Of a stretch of 64,000 nt of DNA, positions 38,653-48,082 are shown in pieces. The DNA lies in contig NZ_CANLFB010000004.1 in the NCBI RefSeq assembly GCF_947489755.1, forward strand, positions 1 through 64,000. The letters run 5' to 3'. Numbering within the stretch: the first letter of the stretch is position 1; the number at the start of each line of letters is the position of its first letter. The translations under genes were made by a program, and so were the position numbers. The notes beneath the pieces are model-generated. The model did no database searches. It worked only from the letters and a program-made list of their open reading frames with translations, and was not told the DNA's origin. The DNA is from an uncultured Psychromonas sp. (GTDB lineage Bacteria > Pseudomonadota > Gammaproteobacteria > Enterobacterales > Psychromonadaceae).

Positions 38653-40605
38653 TTAACCTGAGGTCGTTGAATCATCAGCAGATTCTGTTTCTTCTGAGTC
38701 AGAAGTATCATCTGTCTCTTCTGACACACTTGAGTCATCGGTCACATATTTCCAGCCTTTAAAAATTAATTGTTGTCCTGTTCCAGTAGTAGGATCACTA
38801 TCCCCTCCACTGTAAATTACATTACTAAGTGCAGTATCGTAATGAATGCTCCCCCGGCCTGCAATGGATACTTCGTTACCCAGAATAGCACCTTTAAATG
38901 AAATACCAGAATCAATAGAAATATCTGCTAATGGTGCATAAATTACTGCATAAATATCATCTCCCCCACCCGCATAGGTAATACTAGGAGTCTCATTAGA
39001 AGTAGAATCATATGAACTGTAAATTGCGAAAGAAGGCTTCAAATCAGGAGTTAAACCATCAGCAAGTGTATAAATTGTCCCACTACCATTTACTTCGAAT
39101 GTACCTTCAATGATTATTGTTAGGCTACTAGTTTCAGGGATAGTAATTGAGCCAGAATTAGCCAAGATAAAATTGCCACGTACGTAGATGGTAATATCAG
39201 AATTTTCTTCGATAACTACATCACCATCTATCGAGACATCCTCATATTTAAAAATATAAACAGATTCAGATAAAAAAGAAGAAAGGATTGGCTTAAGTGT
39301 GTCTTTAGGGCTGGATCCAGAAACACTATTAGTCACATCGGCTTCAGTTTCATTCATTTCATAGCCATCACCATTAGTAGTAATAGTTAAATCAGGAAGT
39401 TGAGTCTCCTTTCCCGGATCCACTAAATTTACTTCACTTGCTATATCATAAGGGTCGCAGGTTAAAGTTGAAACATCAGAAGTCGAGTCATCAGATGGAA
39501 CCTCAGGCACGTCACCAATCAATGTAGCAATTTCTTCAGCTGTGTATGATAATGAACTGATGTACTTTTCTAATACATTTGAAGCAGTACCACCGTATAT
39601 AAGAGCTCCAGAATCTAGGAGTTCGGTCCCCCCCCAATTATTTAATTTCACATCCCCAACTACACGAACCTCTCCATCTACCTCGTAATCTGAGGTTTGT
39701 TCATAATCTCCATGAGTACTCACCCCTTGAGCAACTTCTATTTGATCTAAAGAAACGTCCCCCTTCGCTAAAATATACCCATCAACATCCCCCCGATGAT
39801 CAGATAAAGTAACAGATTTACGAGATATAATATTTCCGTCAACAGGGATACCTTTTAATGTCACAGTACCGTTAGCATGGATGCTACCGGTTACACTACT
39901 GGTTCCCTGGATATAAACATTACCAGTTGCGAAAATCCCCCCCTGAAAAGTCGTATTAGCGCCAACCGAGGTTATATCACCAGAATCCGCATAAATAGTT
40001 TGAATATCGACGTCAGTTCCTTTATTTACTTCTCCGTCATCTTTTATTTCACTGTAATCACCTTCAGATGAGTCATAACTATCAATAAAGCCTGAACCGA
40101 TTACACTGACAGATTCACAACCAGTAACACCACTACCAAAGTCAAAAACGGTATTAAAGGAATTACTTCCAGCTGAAGCTATTTCATAAATAGCTTTTAT
40201 TTGAACCTGACCTTCATAGGCCTGCCCTTTACTATAAACACTGACTTCATCATCAATACCATCACCATCTGTATCGTGTGACTCGACCTTCACATCGTAT
40301 AACATATCACCATCGTGGCCATTCATTACCTCAGTTTGAGTAACAAGATCGTCTATAGACATCGAGTCATCTCTGGCAAGTTGAGTATTCATCTCATTTA
40401 AAGCTACATACACGCCTTTTTCAGCCATTAAACGAGAGTTTATTTTCTTTTGAAAATTTCCACTTAATCTTTCCTGTACAACACTATCTTCTAATGAGGT
40501 TAATACAAGAGTCCCTGCCATCATGGTTAATACCATCACAGTAATCAGAATAAAGCCTTCTTGCTTATTTCTATTATTTTGTCTCAACTTATAACCCCAT
40601 TGCAT
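38653..40605 (-). CDS. pilX: Oversized PilX-type minor pilin with a beta-rich adhesin-like body
   Basis: The N-terminus (QEGFILITVMVLTMMAGTLVL, membrane helix about 17-40) is the PilX_N type of type IV pilus minor pilins. Usual PilX proteins have 150-200 aa; this one has 650. Residues about 205-340 are short Gly/Val-rich repeats (GNVYIQGTSSVTGSIHANG) like polymer-forming beta-helix proteins. A second beta-rich part (about 400-610) recalls the DUF7305-type domain found behind PilX_N. An acidic Ser/Thr/Asp/Glu tail ends it. The coding strand carries poly-G tracts of 8, 7 and 6. It is last in the operon and overlaps pilW by 17 bp; an alternative TTG start lies at 40587. Confidence 0.8.
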   Translation of the reverse strand: MQWGYKLRQNNRNKQEGFILITVMVLTMMAGTLVLTSLEDSVVQERLSGNFQKKINSRLMAEKGVYVALNEMNTQLARDDSMSIDDLVTQTEVMNGHDGDMLYDVKVESHDTDGDGIDDEVSVYSKGQAYEGQVQIKAIYEIASAGSNSFNTVFDFGSGVTGCESVSVIGSGFIDSYDSSEGDYSEIKDDGEVNKGTDVDIQTIYADSGDITSVGANTTFQGGIFATGNVYIQGTSSVTGSIHANGTVTLKGIPVDGNIISRKSVTLSDHRGDVDGYILAKGDVSLDQIEVAQGVSTHGDYEQTSDYEVDGEVRVVGDVKLNNWGGTELLDSGALIYGGTASNVLEKYISSLSYTAEEIATLIGDVPEVPSDDSTSDVSTLTCDPYDIASEVNLVDPGKETQLPDLTITTNGDGYEMNETEADVTNSVSGSSPKDTLKPILSSFLSESVYIFKYEDVSIDGDVVIEENSDITIYVRGNFILANSGSITIPETSSLTIIIEGTFEVNGSGTIYTLADGLTPDLKPSFAIYSSYDSTSNETPSITYAGGGDDIYAVIYAPLADISIDSGISFKGAILGNEVSIAGRGSIHYDTALSNVIYSGGDSDPTTGTGQQLIFKGWKYVTDDSSVSEETDDTSDSEETESADDSTTSG

Positions 40606-41116
40606 TGATTAAAATTATTTGGCTTAATGCGATATCAATTTGTATAGCTTGTGCAGGTCCACTGCCAGAACTTTCTCCATATAATGCTTGTGGCTGAACA
40701 GTAATTGAAATAATTTTTTCTAAGCTACTAAAGTTGATACTTTCAATTCCAGTTAATATAACTTTCGGGCCATCACCTATGTCACAAAGTAAATTATTAC
40801 TATTCAGAGTAAATACTTCAGTGTAATCATTAACAGGAATAGAGCCATCACAAGCAATATTGTTTTCAGTTTGTTCAACGTTTAACTGAGTTGATGTTAC
40901 GGTTGGATTTAAAGAGGTTTGTTTTAAACTACGAGTAAAAACCTCAGAAGAATAACGAAGTACCTCTTGGGCATTTTCAAGATTTTTACTTGTATTAACT
41001 AAGCCTGTAATTGATGAGTACACAGTAGAAACACTAAGTATCAATACCGTACTAATTAATAAAGCAATCAATAACTCAATTAAGCTATAACCTCTTTGAA
41101 CAATTAATTTAGACAC
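40589..41116 (-). CDS. pilW: Type IV pilus minor pilin PilW
   Basis: A 175-aa prepilin with the cleavage/helix motif QRGYSLIELLIALLISTVLI at the N-terminus, where the glycine-tyrosine bond is the peptidase site and Glu is the conserved position 5. The remainder fits PilW (a SLKQTSLNPT region, then beta-rich). The start is GTG and overlaps pilV by 8 bp. It should join PilV, PilX, FimT and PilE in the tip/priming complex. Confidence 0.85.
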   Translation of the reverse strand: MSKLIVQRGYSLIELLIALLISTVLILSVSTVYSSITGLVNTSKNLENAQEVLRYSSEVFTRSLKQTSLNPTVTSTQLNVEQTENNIACDGSIPVNDYTEVFTLNSNNLLCDIGDGPKVILTGIESINFSSLEKIISITVQPQALYGESSGSGPAQAIQIDIALSQIILINAMGL

Positions 41117-41555
41117 TACAACTACTCGATGCTATTGGTAAATTTGCCATCACTTTTACTTCATTATCCGAGGAATCGATCATGCGATGATCGTCCCAGC
41201 TAATATAAACCGGAAAGCTTGTAATAAAACCTCCGATCGGTGTTGTAATTGAATCCCAATTTAGCTTATACCCTGCTTTAACGGTTAATGTACTTTCAAC
41301 ATAAGCAGTATCAAACTCTTGAGAGCCATTGGTTAATATACAAACATCATTTAAAATACGCTCTACAACGTTATTTGCTTGAATTAATGACACTGTATAT
41401 TGATAACTATTATAAGCATATTGTAATGATTTTAATTGCCCAGCAGCTAACCCTAATAAAGCAATGCTAGAAACGATTAATGTTATCAATACTTCTAACA
41501 AAGAGAATCCATTTTGCGTGCTTTTATTTACACTCGAACACTTAATTTCCCTCAT
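41109..41555 (-). CDS. pilV: Type IV pilus minor pilin PilV
   Basis: A 148-aa prepilin with a basic leader and the motif QNGFSLLEVLITLIVSSIALLG; it continues LAAGQLKSLQYAYNSYQYT as in PilV. The ATG at 41555 overlaps the fimT stop as ATGA; an ATG two codons upstream is also possible. Two cysteines in the second half (CILTNG and SSCSV) may form a disulfide. Confidence 0.87.
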   Translation of the reverse strand: MREIKCSSVNKSTQNGFSLLEVLITLIVSSIALLGLAAGQLKSLQYAYNSYQYTVSLIQANNVVERILNDVCILTNGSQEFDTAYVESTLTVKAGYKLNWDSITTPIGGFITSFPVYISWDDHRMIDSSDNEVKVMANLPIASSSCSV

Positions 41556-42001
41556 GAACATGTCGCTTCTTTCACTAGTTTACTTTGCCCACTAATATAT
41601 ATGTATAAACAATAATCATTTGTTGAAGTATCACTGTCTGTAATTTGAAACTTACTGGAGGTAGTCGAGCCTGTATTCGATATATCTAAATTAGTTAATC
41701 CGTCTGTAATAATAATTAGATCATAATCGGGCTTAAAAACACTAAGCACCTCTGAACCCAATTCTACTGACCACTGACTACCAGAAGCAACCAAATTAAT
41801 TTTCTTTTCCCGTTTAGCTGCCTCACTACGTGCAAACTTAAACACACTATGAAGTTGATTAGCAGTACTGGTTAAACGATTTTGTTTTATTAATTGTGAA
41901 AATGAAGGCACAGCAATAGCGGCTAAAACACCTACCATCGCTAACACAACAATAAGTTCAACGAGTGTATAACCATTCATTTTCAATATTTTTTTAGGCA
42001 T
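41552..42001 (-). CDS. fimT: FimT/GspH-type minor pseudopilin
   Basis: A 149-aa prepilin with MNGYTLVELIVVLAMVGVLA and the GspH/FimT continuation AVPSFSQLIKQNRLTSTANQ, followed by FKFARSEAAKR. In some species FimT binds DNA during natural transformation; here that is only a possibility. The ATG overlaps the pilE stop as TAATG. A disulfide-type pair, CLYIY and ATCS, is at the C-terminus. Confidence 0.88.
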   Translation of the reverse strand: MPKKILKMNGYTLVELIVVLAMVGVLAAIAVPSFSQLIKQNRLTSTANQLHSVFKFARSEAAKREKKINLVASGSQWSVELGSEVLSVFKPDYDLIIITDGLTNLDISNTGSTTSSKFQITDSDTSTNDYCLYIYISGQSKLVKEATCS

Positions 42002-42375
42002 TATTTACCCCAGCAACCCGTTTTAACAGGTAACTTTGTTCCTTGATGGTTAATACTTAACTCTCCGCATATATCGTCACTTTGAGAGCTTGTTGCGATA
42101 GGTGTAGCTTTAAGAGTAAAAGAAGTTGAGGCTGCAGCTGAATAAGTAAAAGTATAATAGTCACTGGAATTACTGGTATAAGTATCAGGATAGCCACCAA
42201 CTCTTGTATATTTACGTTCTAAAACAGCAACATCTTGTAATAAACTTTGTTGAACATCAGCTCTTCTGCCGTCTTGTATAAATTGATTATAAGCAGGTAA
42301 AGCAATCGCATATAAAATGCCTAAAATAGCGATTGTGATCATTAATTCAATTAGAGTGAAACCTTTCTGCTGCAT
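42001..42375 (-). CDS. pilE: Type IV pilus minor pilin PilE
   Basis: A 124-aa prepilin with [20 protein letters not shown] and the PilE-like [19 protein letters not shown], then a short beta-rich domain with a two-cysteine loop ([10 protein letters not shown] ... VKTGCWGK). It is first in the operon, with AAAGG before the ATG. The usual pilY1 gene between pilX and pilE is missing: the order is pilE-fimT-pilV-pilW-pilX. Confidence 0.88.
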   Translation of the reverse strand: MQQKGFTLIELMITIAILGILYAIALPAYNQFIQDGRRADVQQSLLQDVAVLERKYTRVGGYPDTYTSNSSDYYTFTYSAAASTSFTLKATPIATSSQSDDICGELSINHQGTKLPVKTGCWGK

Positions 42376-42587
42376 GTTCTGCCTTTTCTATTATAACCAG
42401 CGTCATTTATATCATAAATATAGCCTATCTTTATTATTAATCTACCTAATTTTCATTATTAACGTGCCTCGTTTTGATTATCAAATTAAATTAAAAAACA
42501 AACTAAAATCAATAAATGTTGAACGTAAATAAATGTACAACAATCACTAACTTATTAATCATAATGAGAATAATATTTAATTTCTTG

Positions 42588-43681
42588 GATTCAGATCATA
42601 AGTGCATAACTTGAATAGGTAGAAAAAGTGGTCCGCTGAATAGTTGCTTATCGCTTTTTCTCCGGTAAAAGATGCAACAATGAAAACATATAAACAACTG
42701 ACCTACGCGCAACCATGCCAGATTTATGCCTTAAAGAAAATAGATATGAGTCAAAATAAAATAGCCAAACAATTGAATGTAAATCAATCGACGCTTAGTA
42801 GAGAGTTTGCTCGTAATACAGGCAAGTGAGGTTACCGTATTAATCAAGCTCAACAAGCAACGGTTAAACGCCGTATTGAAGCCCGTAAAGTAATAAAAAT
42901 GACATCAAATCTGATAGCATTAATAAATGTAAAACTAGGTGAAAAATGGAGTCCTGACCAAATTTCAGGATGGCTTAAGAAAGAGTGCGGCATCAATATT
43001 AGCTATGAAAATATTTACCAACATATTTGGTCTGATAAGCGGAGTGGTAGTCAATTATTCCAACATCTGCGTCGAAAAGGTAAGGTTTACCAAGCGCGCA
43101 ATAAAGATAAACAAGTTGGTGGAGGTTTTATCAAGAACCGCGTCAGCATCGATGACCGCCCTAATATCGTTGACACACGTAGCCGAGTTGGTGATTGGGA
43201 AATAGATTTAGTGATTGGTAAAGGACACAGCGGCGCATTAGTGACTATTGTTGAGCGTAAAACGCGCTTTACAGTATCGACACGTATTGATGATAAGTCA
43301 GCAAAGACGGTCACTGCGGCCACATTTGCATTATTAAAACCATTTGAAGATGCTGTATTAACCATCACCGCTGATAACGGTAAAGAGTTTGCTTATCACG
43401 AAGAGTTAACCAAAAAATTAAAGTGTGTCGTCTATTTTGCAGACCCATACTGTTCATGGCAACGCGGTTTAAATGAAAATACAAATGGTTTGTTAAGACA
43501 ATATTGGCCCAAATCTACCGACTTTAAAAAAGTATCGAATTCGATAGTGAAAGAGGTAATATTGAAACTCAATGACAGACCAAGAAAGAAATTAGATTAC
43601 AATACAATACACCAGCCAAATTAATGGCTGAACATATGGCAGCTATAGCTGCTTAGTCGTTATGCACTTCAGAGTTGAATC
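42588..43681 (+). mobile_element. IS30-family element, copy 1
   Basis: About 1.09 kb with imperfect terminal inverted repeats: GATTCAGATCATAAGTGCAT at 42588 against GATTCAACTCTGAAGTGCAT read from 43681 on the other strand (19 of 23 bases over the full repeat). It holds one IS30-type transposase frame with lesions. A near-identical inverted copy lies at 48083-49170. No clear target duplication is seen. Confidence 0.88.
42680..43656 (+). pseudogene. IS30-family transposase, nonsense and frameshift mutations
   Basis: The N-terminal HTH (MKTYKQLTYAQPCQIYALKK ... QSTLSREFARNTG) and the DDE domain (DWEIDLVIGKGHSGALVTIV ... TADNGKEFAYHEE) lie in the same frame but are separated by an in-frame TGA at 42827-42829, where CGA is expected. 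A 5-bp duplication near 43610 shifts the last 20 codons. Catalytic residues are otherwise present. Confidence 0.87.
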
Positions 43682-43817
43682 TGCCCTTTGTAATAGTGCG
43701 AGAATAACGCTAAAGGATGGGTTGTCATGTTTCATGATTATAAAGTCACACATTAGCGATTGTGAATGGCTATTTTAATAAAATAATTAACCATTCACAA
43801 CCGACCTAAAAACTATC

Positions 43818-46121
43818 TTACATAATACGTTCAGGTGATGGTTTTTTAGCGGCGGTGATCATAATCGCAATCGACTTTGAATTCGGTGTGAAGGTAAAAT
43901 CACCGTGATTCGCTAATGCAACTAATGGATTTGTTTCTGGATAATAAGCAGCAGCATTCCCCGCAGGAATATCATAAGCAACGATAGTAAAGTTAGTCAC
44001 TTTACGGATCACTTCATCACCCCACAGCGCTTCAATATCGACTTTATCGCCAGACGCTAGCCCGATTGCACTAATGTCATTTTCATTAAGCATAATAATA
44101 TGTCTGTCGCCACTCAAGCCTCGGTACCGGTCATTAAATCCGTAAATAGTGGTGTTGTATTGGTCATGTGACCGTAATGTTTGTAACACAAATATTTTGT
44201 TATTGGTTAATGCACGCTGTGATGCTGACACGACTGATTCAGGTAAAGGGACATGATGGAATTGTGCTTTTTGATCGCTGGTATTCCACTTGTGTTCCGC
44301 TGCTGAATTACCTAAGTAAAAACCACCAGGTGTCTGTAAGCGTTTGTTCATGTCAGTAAAACCAGGAATCGTTTTATCGATTAAGTCACGAATTTTGTCG
44401 TAATCAGTGACCAAGTCTAACCAATCGATTGATGAACTGCCTAGCGTTGCTTGAGCGATACCTGCAAGAATAGCAGGCTCTGAGCGCATTTGTCTGATGT
44501 CACTTTTTACCACACCTTGCGAGCTATGCACCATTGAGAAAGAATCTTCTACGGTGATTTTTTGAGGTTTCCCCTGTTGTAAATCGATATCTGTTCGCCC
44601 TAAACAAGGCAAGATTAAGGCTGATTTACCAGGATATAAATGTGTTCTATTAAGTTTAGTGGCAATATTGACCGTTAAATCACAACGGCTCATGGCTTGA
44701 CGCGTGACCTCAGAATCAGGCATTGCAGCCACAAAGTTTCCGCCTAATCCAATAAATACCTTACTGTCACCACGTAGCATTGCTTCAACGGCTTGTACGG
44801 CATTATGACCATGGGCTTGTGGTGGTGTGAAACCGAATGCTCTTTCTATGTTGTCTAATAGTGCTTGGCTTGGTTTTTCATCAATCCCCATCGTGCGATC
44901 GCCTTGCACATTTGAGTGACCACGCACAGGGCATAAACCAGCGCCCTTTTTACCTATTTGACCGAATAACAATTGTAAATTAGCCAGCTCATTGACCGTC
45001 GCAACTGAGTGTTTGTGCTGTGTGATCCCCATCGCCCACGTAATGATCACGCGTTTTGAGTTTTGATACACATCAGCAGCCGATTTTATCTCCTTTTTAG
45101 ATAAACCAGATTGCTCAGTGATTAATGACCAAGGTGTTGCTTTGACTTCTGCTAAATACGCAGTTAAGCCGCTGGTCTGTTTTTCAATAAATTTTAGATT
45201 AAATACGCGGTCACCACTATCAGCAGCTTGTTCATGACGTTTCAATAATACTTTAACCATGCCGCGAACCGCCGCCATATCGCCACCTAAATTAGGCGTG
45301 AAATACAAACTAGTCAGTTTAGTGGAACTACCAAATACCATGTCAACAGGTGATTGTGGATTAGCAAAACGTTCTAAACCACGTTCTTTTAAGGTATTAA
45401 AGGTCACAATTTTCGCACCACGGTGTACCGCATGATTTAATGTATGCAACATACGAGGATGGTTTGTACCGGGGTTTTGACCAAATACAAAAATAGCATC
45501 TGCATGTTCAAAATCATCTAGCGTAACAGTCCCTTTACCACTACCAATAGCTTGCTTAAGTGCAATACCACTGGCTTCATGACACATATTAGAGCAGTCA
45601 GGAAAGTTATTGGTACCAAATTTTCTAACAAACAACTGATATAAGAATGCAGCTTCGTTACTTGCGCGACCAGACGTATAAAATTCCGCTTGATTCGGAC
45701 TTTCTAATTCATTGAGATGTTTTGCAATTAATGTAAAAGCATCATCCCAACTAATCGGTTCATATTTATCTGTTTCCGCTTTATATAACATAGGGTCAGA
45801 TAAACGACCTTGGTCTTCGAGAAAATAATCTGTTTGTTTACGTAATGCAGAGACAGAAAACTCAGCAAAAAATGCGGGGCTTAAACGGCGAGAAGTCGCT
45901 TCCCAATTAACCGCTTTTGCGCCATTTTCACAAAACTTGAAGCGATCTTTTTTAGTCTCTTCACCCCATGCACAACCAGGACAATCAAAACCATGGTCTT
46001 GATTGGTTTTCATTAAATTCAATATGTTTTTAGCGACATTTTCACTGTGAAACAAGTGTTTTGCAGTACTGGCGAGTGAATCCCAGCCACCAGCTGCACC
46101 AGTATATTTTTTAACGGTCAT
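43818..46121 (-). CDS. FdhF/YdeP-family molybdopterin oxidoreductase
   Basis: A 767-aa protein of the YdeP branch of the formate-dehydrogenase/DMSO-reductase superfamily, probably with bis-MGD. The N-terminus has the FDCPGCAWGEE cysteine motif with a later FCENGAK cysteine that could bind an Fe-S cluster; the middle has FGQNPGTNHPRM and GHSNVQGDRTMG, the C-terminal half the molybdopterin-dinucleotide-binding domain (LRSHDQYNTTIYG). In E. coli YdeP is tied to acid resistance; the substrate is unknown. fdhD follows upstream in the same direction (90 bp), a common pairing. Confidence 0.93.
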   Translation of the reverse strand: MTVKKYTGAAGGWDSLASTAKHLFHSENVAKNILNLMKTNQDHGFDCPGCAWGEETKKDRFKFCENGAKAVNWEATSRRLSPAFFAEFSVSALRKQTDYFLEDQGRLSDPMLYKAETDKYEPISWDDAFTLIAKHLNELESPNQAEFYTSGRASNEAAFLYQLFVRKFGTNNFPDCSNMCHEASGIALKQAIGSGKGTVTLDDFEHADAIFVFGQNPGTNHPRMLHTLNHAVHRGAKIVTFNTLKERGLERFANPQSPVDMVFGSSTKLTSLYFTPNLGGDMAAVRGMVKVLLKRHEQAADSGDRVFNLKFIEKQTSGLTAYLAEVKATPWSLITEQSGLSKKEIKSAADVYQNSKRVIITWAMGITQHKHSVATVNELANLQLLFGQIGKKGAGLCPVRGHSNVQGDRTMGIDEKPSQALLDNIERAFGFTPPQAHGHNAVQAVEAMLRGDSKVFIGLGGNFVAAMPDSEVTRQAMSRCDLTVNIATKLNRTHLYPGKSALILPCLGRTDIDLQQGKPQKITVEDSFSMVHSSQGVVKSDIRQMRSEPAILAGIAQATLGSSSIDWLDLVTDYDKIRDLIDKTIPGFTDMNKRLQTPGGFYLGNSAAEHKWNTSDQKAQFHHVPLPESVVSASQRALTNNKIFVLQTLRSHDQYNTTIYGFNDRYRGLSGDRHIIMLNENDISAIGLASGDKVDIEALWGDEVIRKVTNFTIVAYDIPAGNAAAYYPETNPLVALANHGDFTFTPNSKSIAIMITAAKKPSPERIM

Positions 46122-46210
46122 TAAGGCCTACCTATGATAATTAGATTAATGGTTATTGTTAAAAGTTAAATAGTTAAATAGTTAAAAGTTAATTATTAAA
46201 AATATAATGA

Positions 46211-47059
46211 TTAACACTGTGCTTTAATTAAACGGAAATCACCGTGATAAACATTAAAAGTCTGTTCACTCACAAAACCTATTAAGGTGATATTAAATTG
46301 TTTTGCGACTGAAACGGCTAAGCTTGAAGGTGCACCAATGGCAACAACTACAGGTATATTTGCCGCTACCGCTTTTTGCATCAACTCAAAACTAACGCGC
46401 CCGCTTAGCATTAAGATATGTTGATTACCCAACAAATTTTGCTGTAGTAAGTCACCAATAACTTTGTCTACTGCATTATGGCGGCCGACATCTTCTTGAA
46501 CGGATAAGCAACTATTGACGGTAAAAATCCCTGCACTATGCACGCCACCTGTTGCACTGAATAAAGTTTGTTGCTTTCTAAGTTGCGTAGAAAATGTCAG
46601 GAGATTGTTAATCGATAACCAATGAGCTTGTTCATCAACATCATGCTCAAAGGTGTGCGCTAACTTTTTAACATCGTTTGCACCACAGATACCGCAACCG
46701 GAATGGCTCACAAACTGACGGCTTAAACTTTTCCAATCGAATTGAACATGCTTATCGAGATAAACATCACATTGATTTTGCTCTTCACAACTGATTTTTT
46801 TGATATCTGCTGCATGATGAATTATCGCATAAGAAAGTAATAACCCAGTCACCAAAAAGGCATCTTGCCCCGGTGTTCTCATTGTTACCATCAATGGTTT
46901 TTCAAGTTGCTTGCCCGTCTTTGGGCAGTTCCAATGCAATACAATATTGAGTGGTTCTTCACTTATTACAATATCTTCGCTCAAGCGCAGATCAACCGTT
47001 CCTTCTGGAGTTAATCGATAACGTTGTCGATTAACAAACTGATAGGACTTTGAACTCAT
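46211..47059 (-). CDS. fdhD: Formate dehydrogenase accessory sulfurtransferase FdhD
   Basis: Transfers sulphur from IscS to the molybdenum cofactor before insertion into formate-dehydrogenase-like enzymes. The 282-aa protein has the twin-cysteine loop HSGCGICGANDVKK (about 118-125), the nucleotide-binding motif GGVHSAGIF and DVGRHNAVDKVIGDLL, and the C-terminal LSGRVSFELMQKA. It is upstream of and codirectional with the YdeP-like gene. Confidence 0.96.
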   Translation of the reverse strand: MSSKSYQFVNRQRYRLTPEGTVDLRLSEDIVISEEPLNIVLHWNCPKTGKQLEKPLMVTMRTPGQDAFLVTGLLLSYAIIHHAADIKKISCEEQNQCDVYLDKHVQFDWKSLSRQFVSHSGCGICGANDVKKLAHTFEHDVDEQAHWLSINNLLTFSTQLRKQQTLFSATGGVHSAGIFTVNSCLSVQEDVGRHNAVDKVIGDLLQQNLLGNQHILMLSGRVSFELMQKAVAANIPVVVAIGAPSSLAVSVAKQFNITLIGFVSEQTFNVYHGDFRLIKAQC

Positions 47060-47449
47060 TATTAACCCTTGATAAATTATTTTTTAATAAAAATGATTCA
47101 GGCTGATATTTATTTAGAAAACAAATAGGAGGATGACTCGTAGAATTCAGATTTATAACATATTATTTACAAAATTTTTAGAGGAAATGATCAATTTACT
47201 AAAAAATATTTATGACAGTTAACTAGCAGCATAAATAGTCGCTTTATAATCTTTCATTATGAACAAAAATCACTTCACCAAAAATGCCTCCATCAAGAAA
47301 AGTAATATCATTCGCTATTACAGTACTTAGAGCACAATTATTTTACCTATTCCGTATAATGATGATTTTAAACGATTGTTTATTTGGATGAAATTGCTAT
47401 TCTCTATCAAAAAAACGATACTTGAAACATTGAACAAGGACTAAATAAA
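47060..47449. other. Gap upstream of fdhD
   Basis: 390 bp, AT-rich, no gene or striking repeat seen; it must contain the fdhD promoter and that of the next plus-strand gene. Confidence 0.5.
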
Positions 47450-47710
47450 GTGACTGATTATGACGTTAAATTAATAAATGTTTTGAAATTATTAGGTGCT
47501 CAATGGTCAATTATTGACTATCAATTAGCCGGTATGGGCTGGGCTGCGATAATATCGAATAACGATGTTCAATTTACTCTTCATTCTGATCGAGGTCAGG
47601 TAGATATTTATCTTGGAGAATTTCAAGAAAAGGAACTCATCAGTTGTAAAAATTCTGCAAAAGAAATTGCGGAAATAATCACAATAAATATTGTCGAACA
47701 AAAAATATAA
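47450..47710 (+). CDS. Uncharacterised 86-aa protein
   Basis: Starts with GTG behind an AAGGA site (9 nt). The product, MTDYDVKLINVLKLLGAQWS onward, is acidic, has no signal peptide or membrane segment, and looks alpha/beta. I do not recognise it. It lies with another small orphan gene between fdhD and IS30 copy 2. A solitary immunity-type protein is conceivable but not supported. Confidence 0.55.
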   Translation: MTDYDVKLINVLKLLGAQWSIIDYQLAGMGWAAIISNNDVQFTLHSDRGQVDIYLGEFQEKELISCKNSAKEIAEIITINIVEQKI

Positions 47711-47759
47711 TTAAGGATAAAAATGAGAAATATTATCACTTTATTTTGTACCCAAAACT

Positions 47760-48014
47760 ATGATTGAAAAATATGGTGCTATTTGGATAAAGATCGAACA
47801 AAAAAATTCAACAAAGATTGTCTTTGAAGAGTATTTACCTGATATTGATAAACTACAAATAATATATGAAAGAGTCGATGGAAATTATCAACCTTATTCT
47901 TGTGTGAAAAATAAGGATCCTCAATGGTGTCTACCAATATGGACTCCCGAAAACTCCAAGACCATTTTATCGACGATTGAATCGGCAAAAAAATATTTAA
48001 TAAGTTTTATATAA
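47760..48014 (+). CDS. Uncharacterised 84-aa protein, possibly 5'-disrupted
   Basis: The frame MIEKYGAIWIKIEQKNSTKI onward has a bias and length like a real small gene, with a PQWCLPIWTPENSK segment, but no ribosome site precedes its ATG. A good site (AAGGAT) stands before an ATG at 47723 in another frame, which stops after 14 codons at 47767, overlapping this start. Either translational reinitiation or a frameshift in a longer gene would explain this. No family is recognised. Confidence 0.45.
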   Translation: MIEKYGAIWIKIEQKNSTKIVFEEYLPDIDKLQIIYERVDGNYQPYSCVKNKDPQWCLPIWTPENSKTILSTIESAKKYLISFI

Positions 48015-48082
48015 CCTATTTATACAAAATTAAATTCAACTAGTCCCTATAAAAAATAAGAGTTGAATTATTAACTGTGGCA

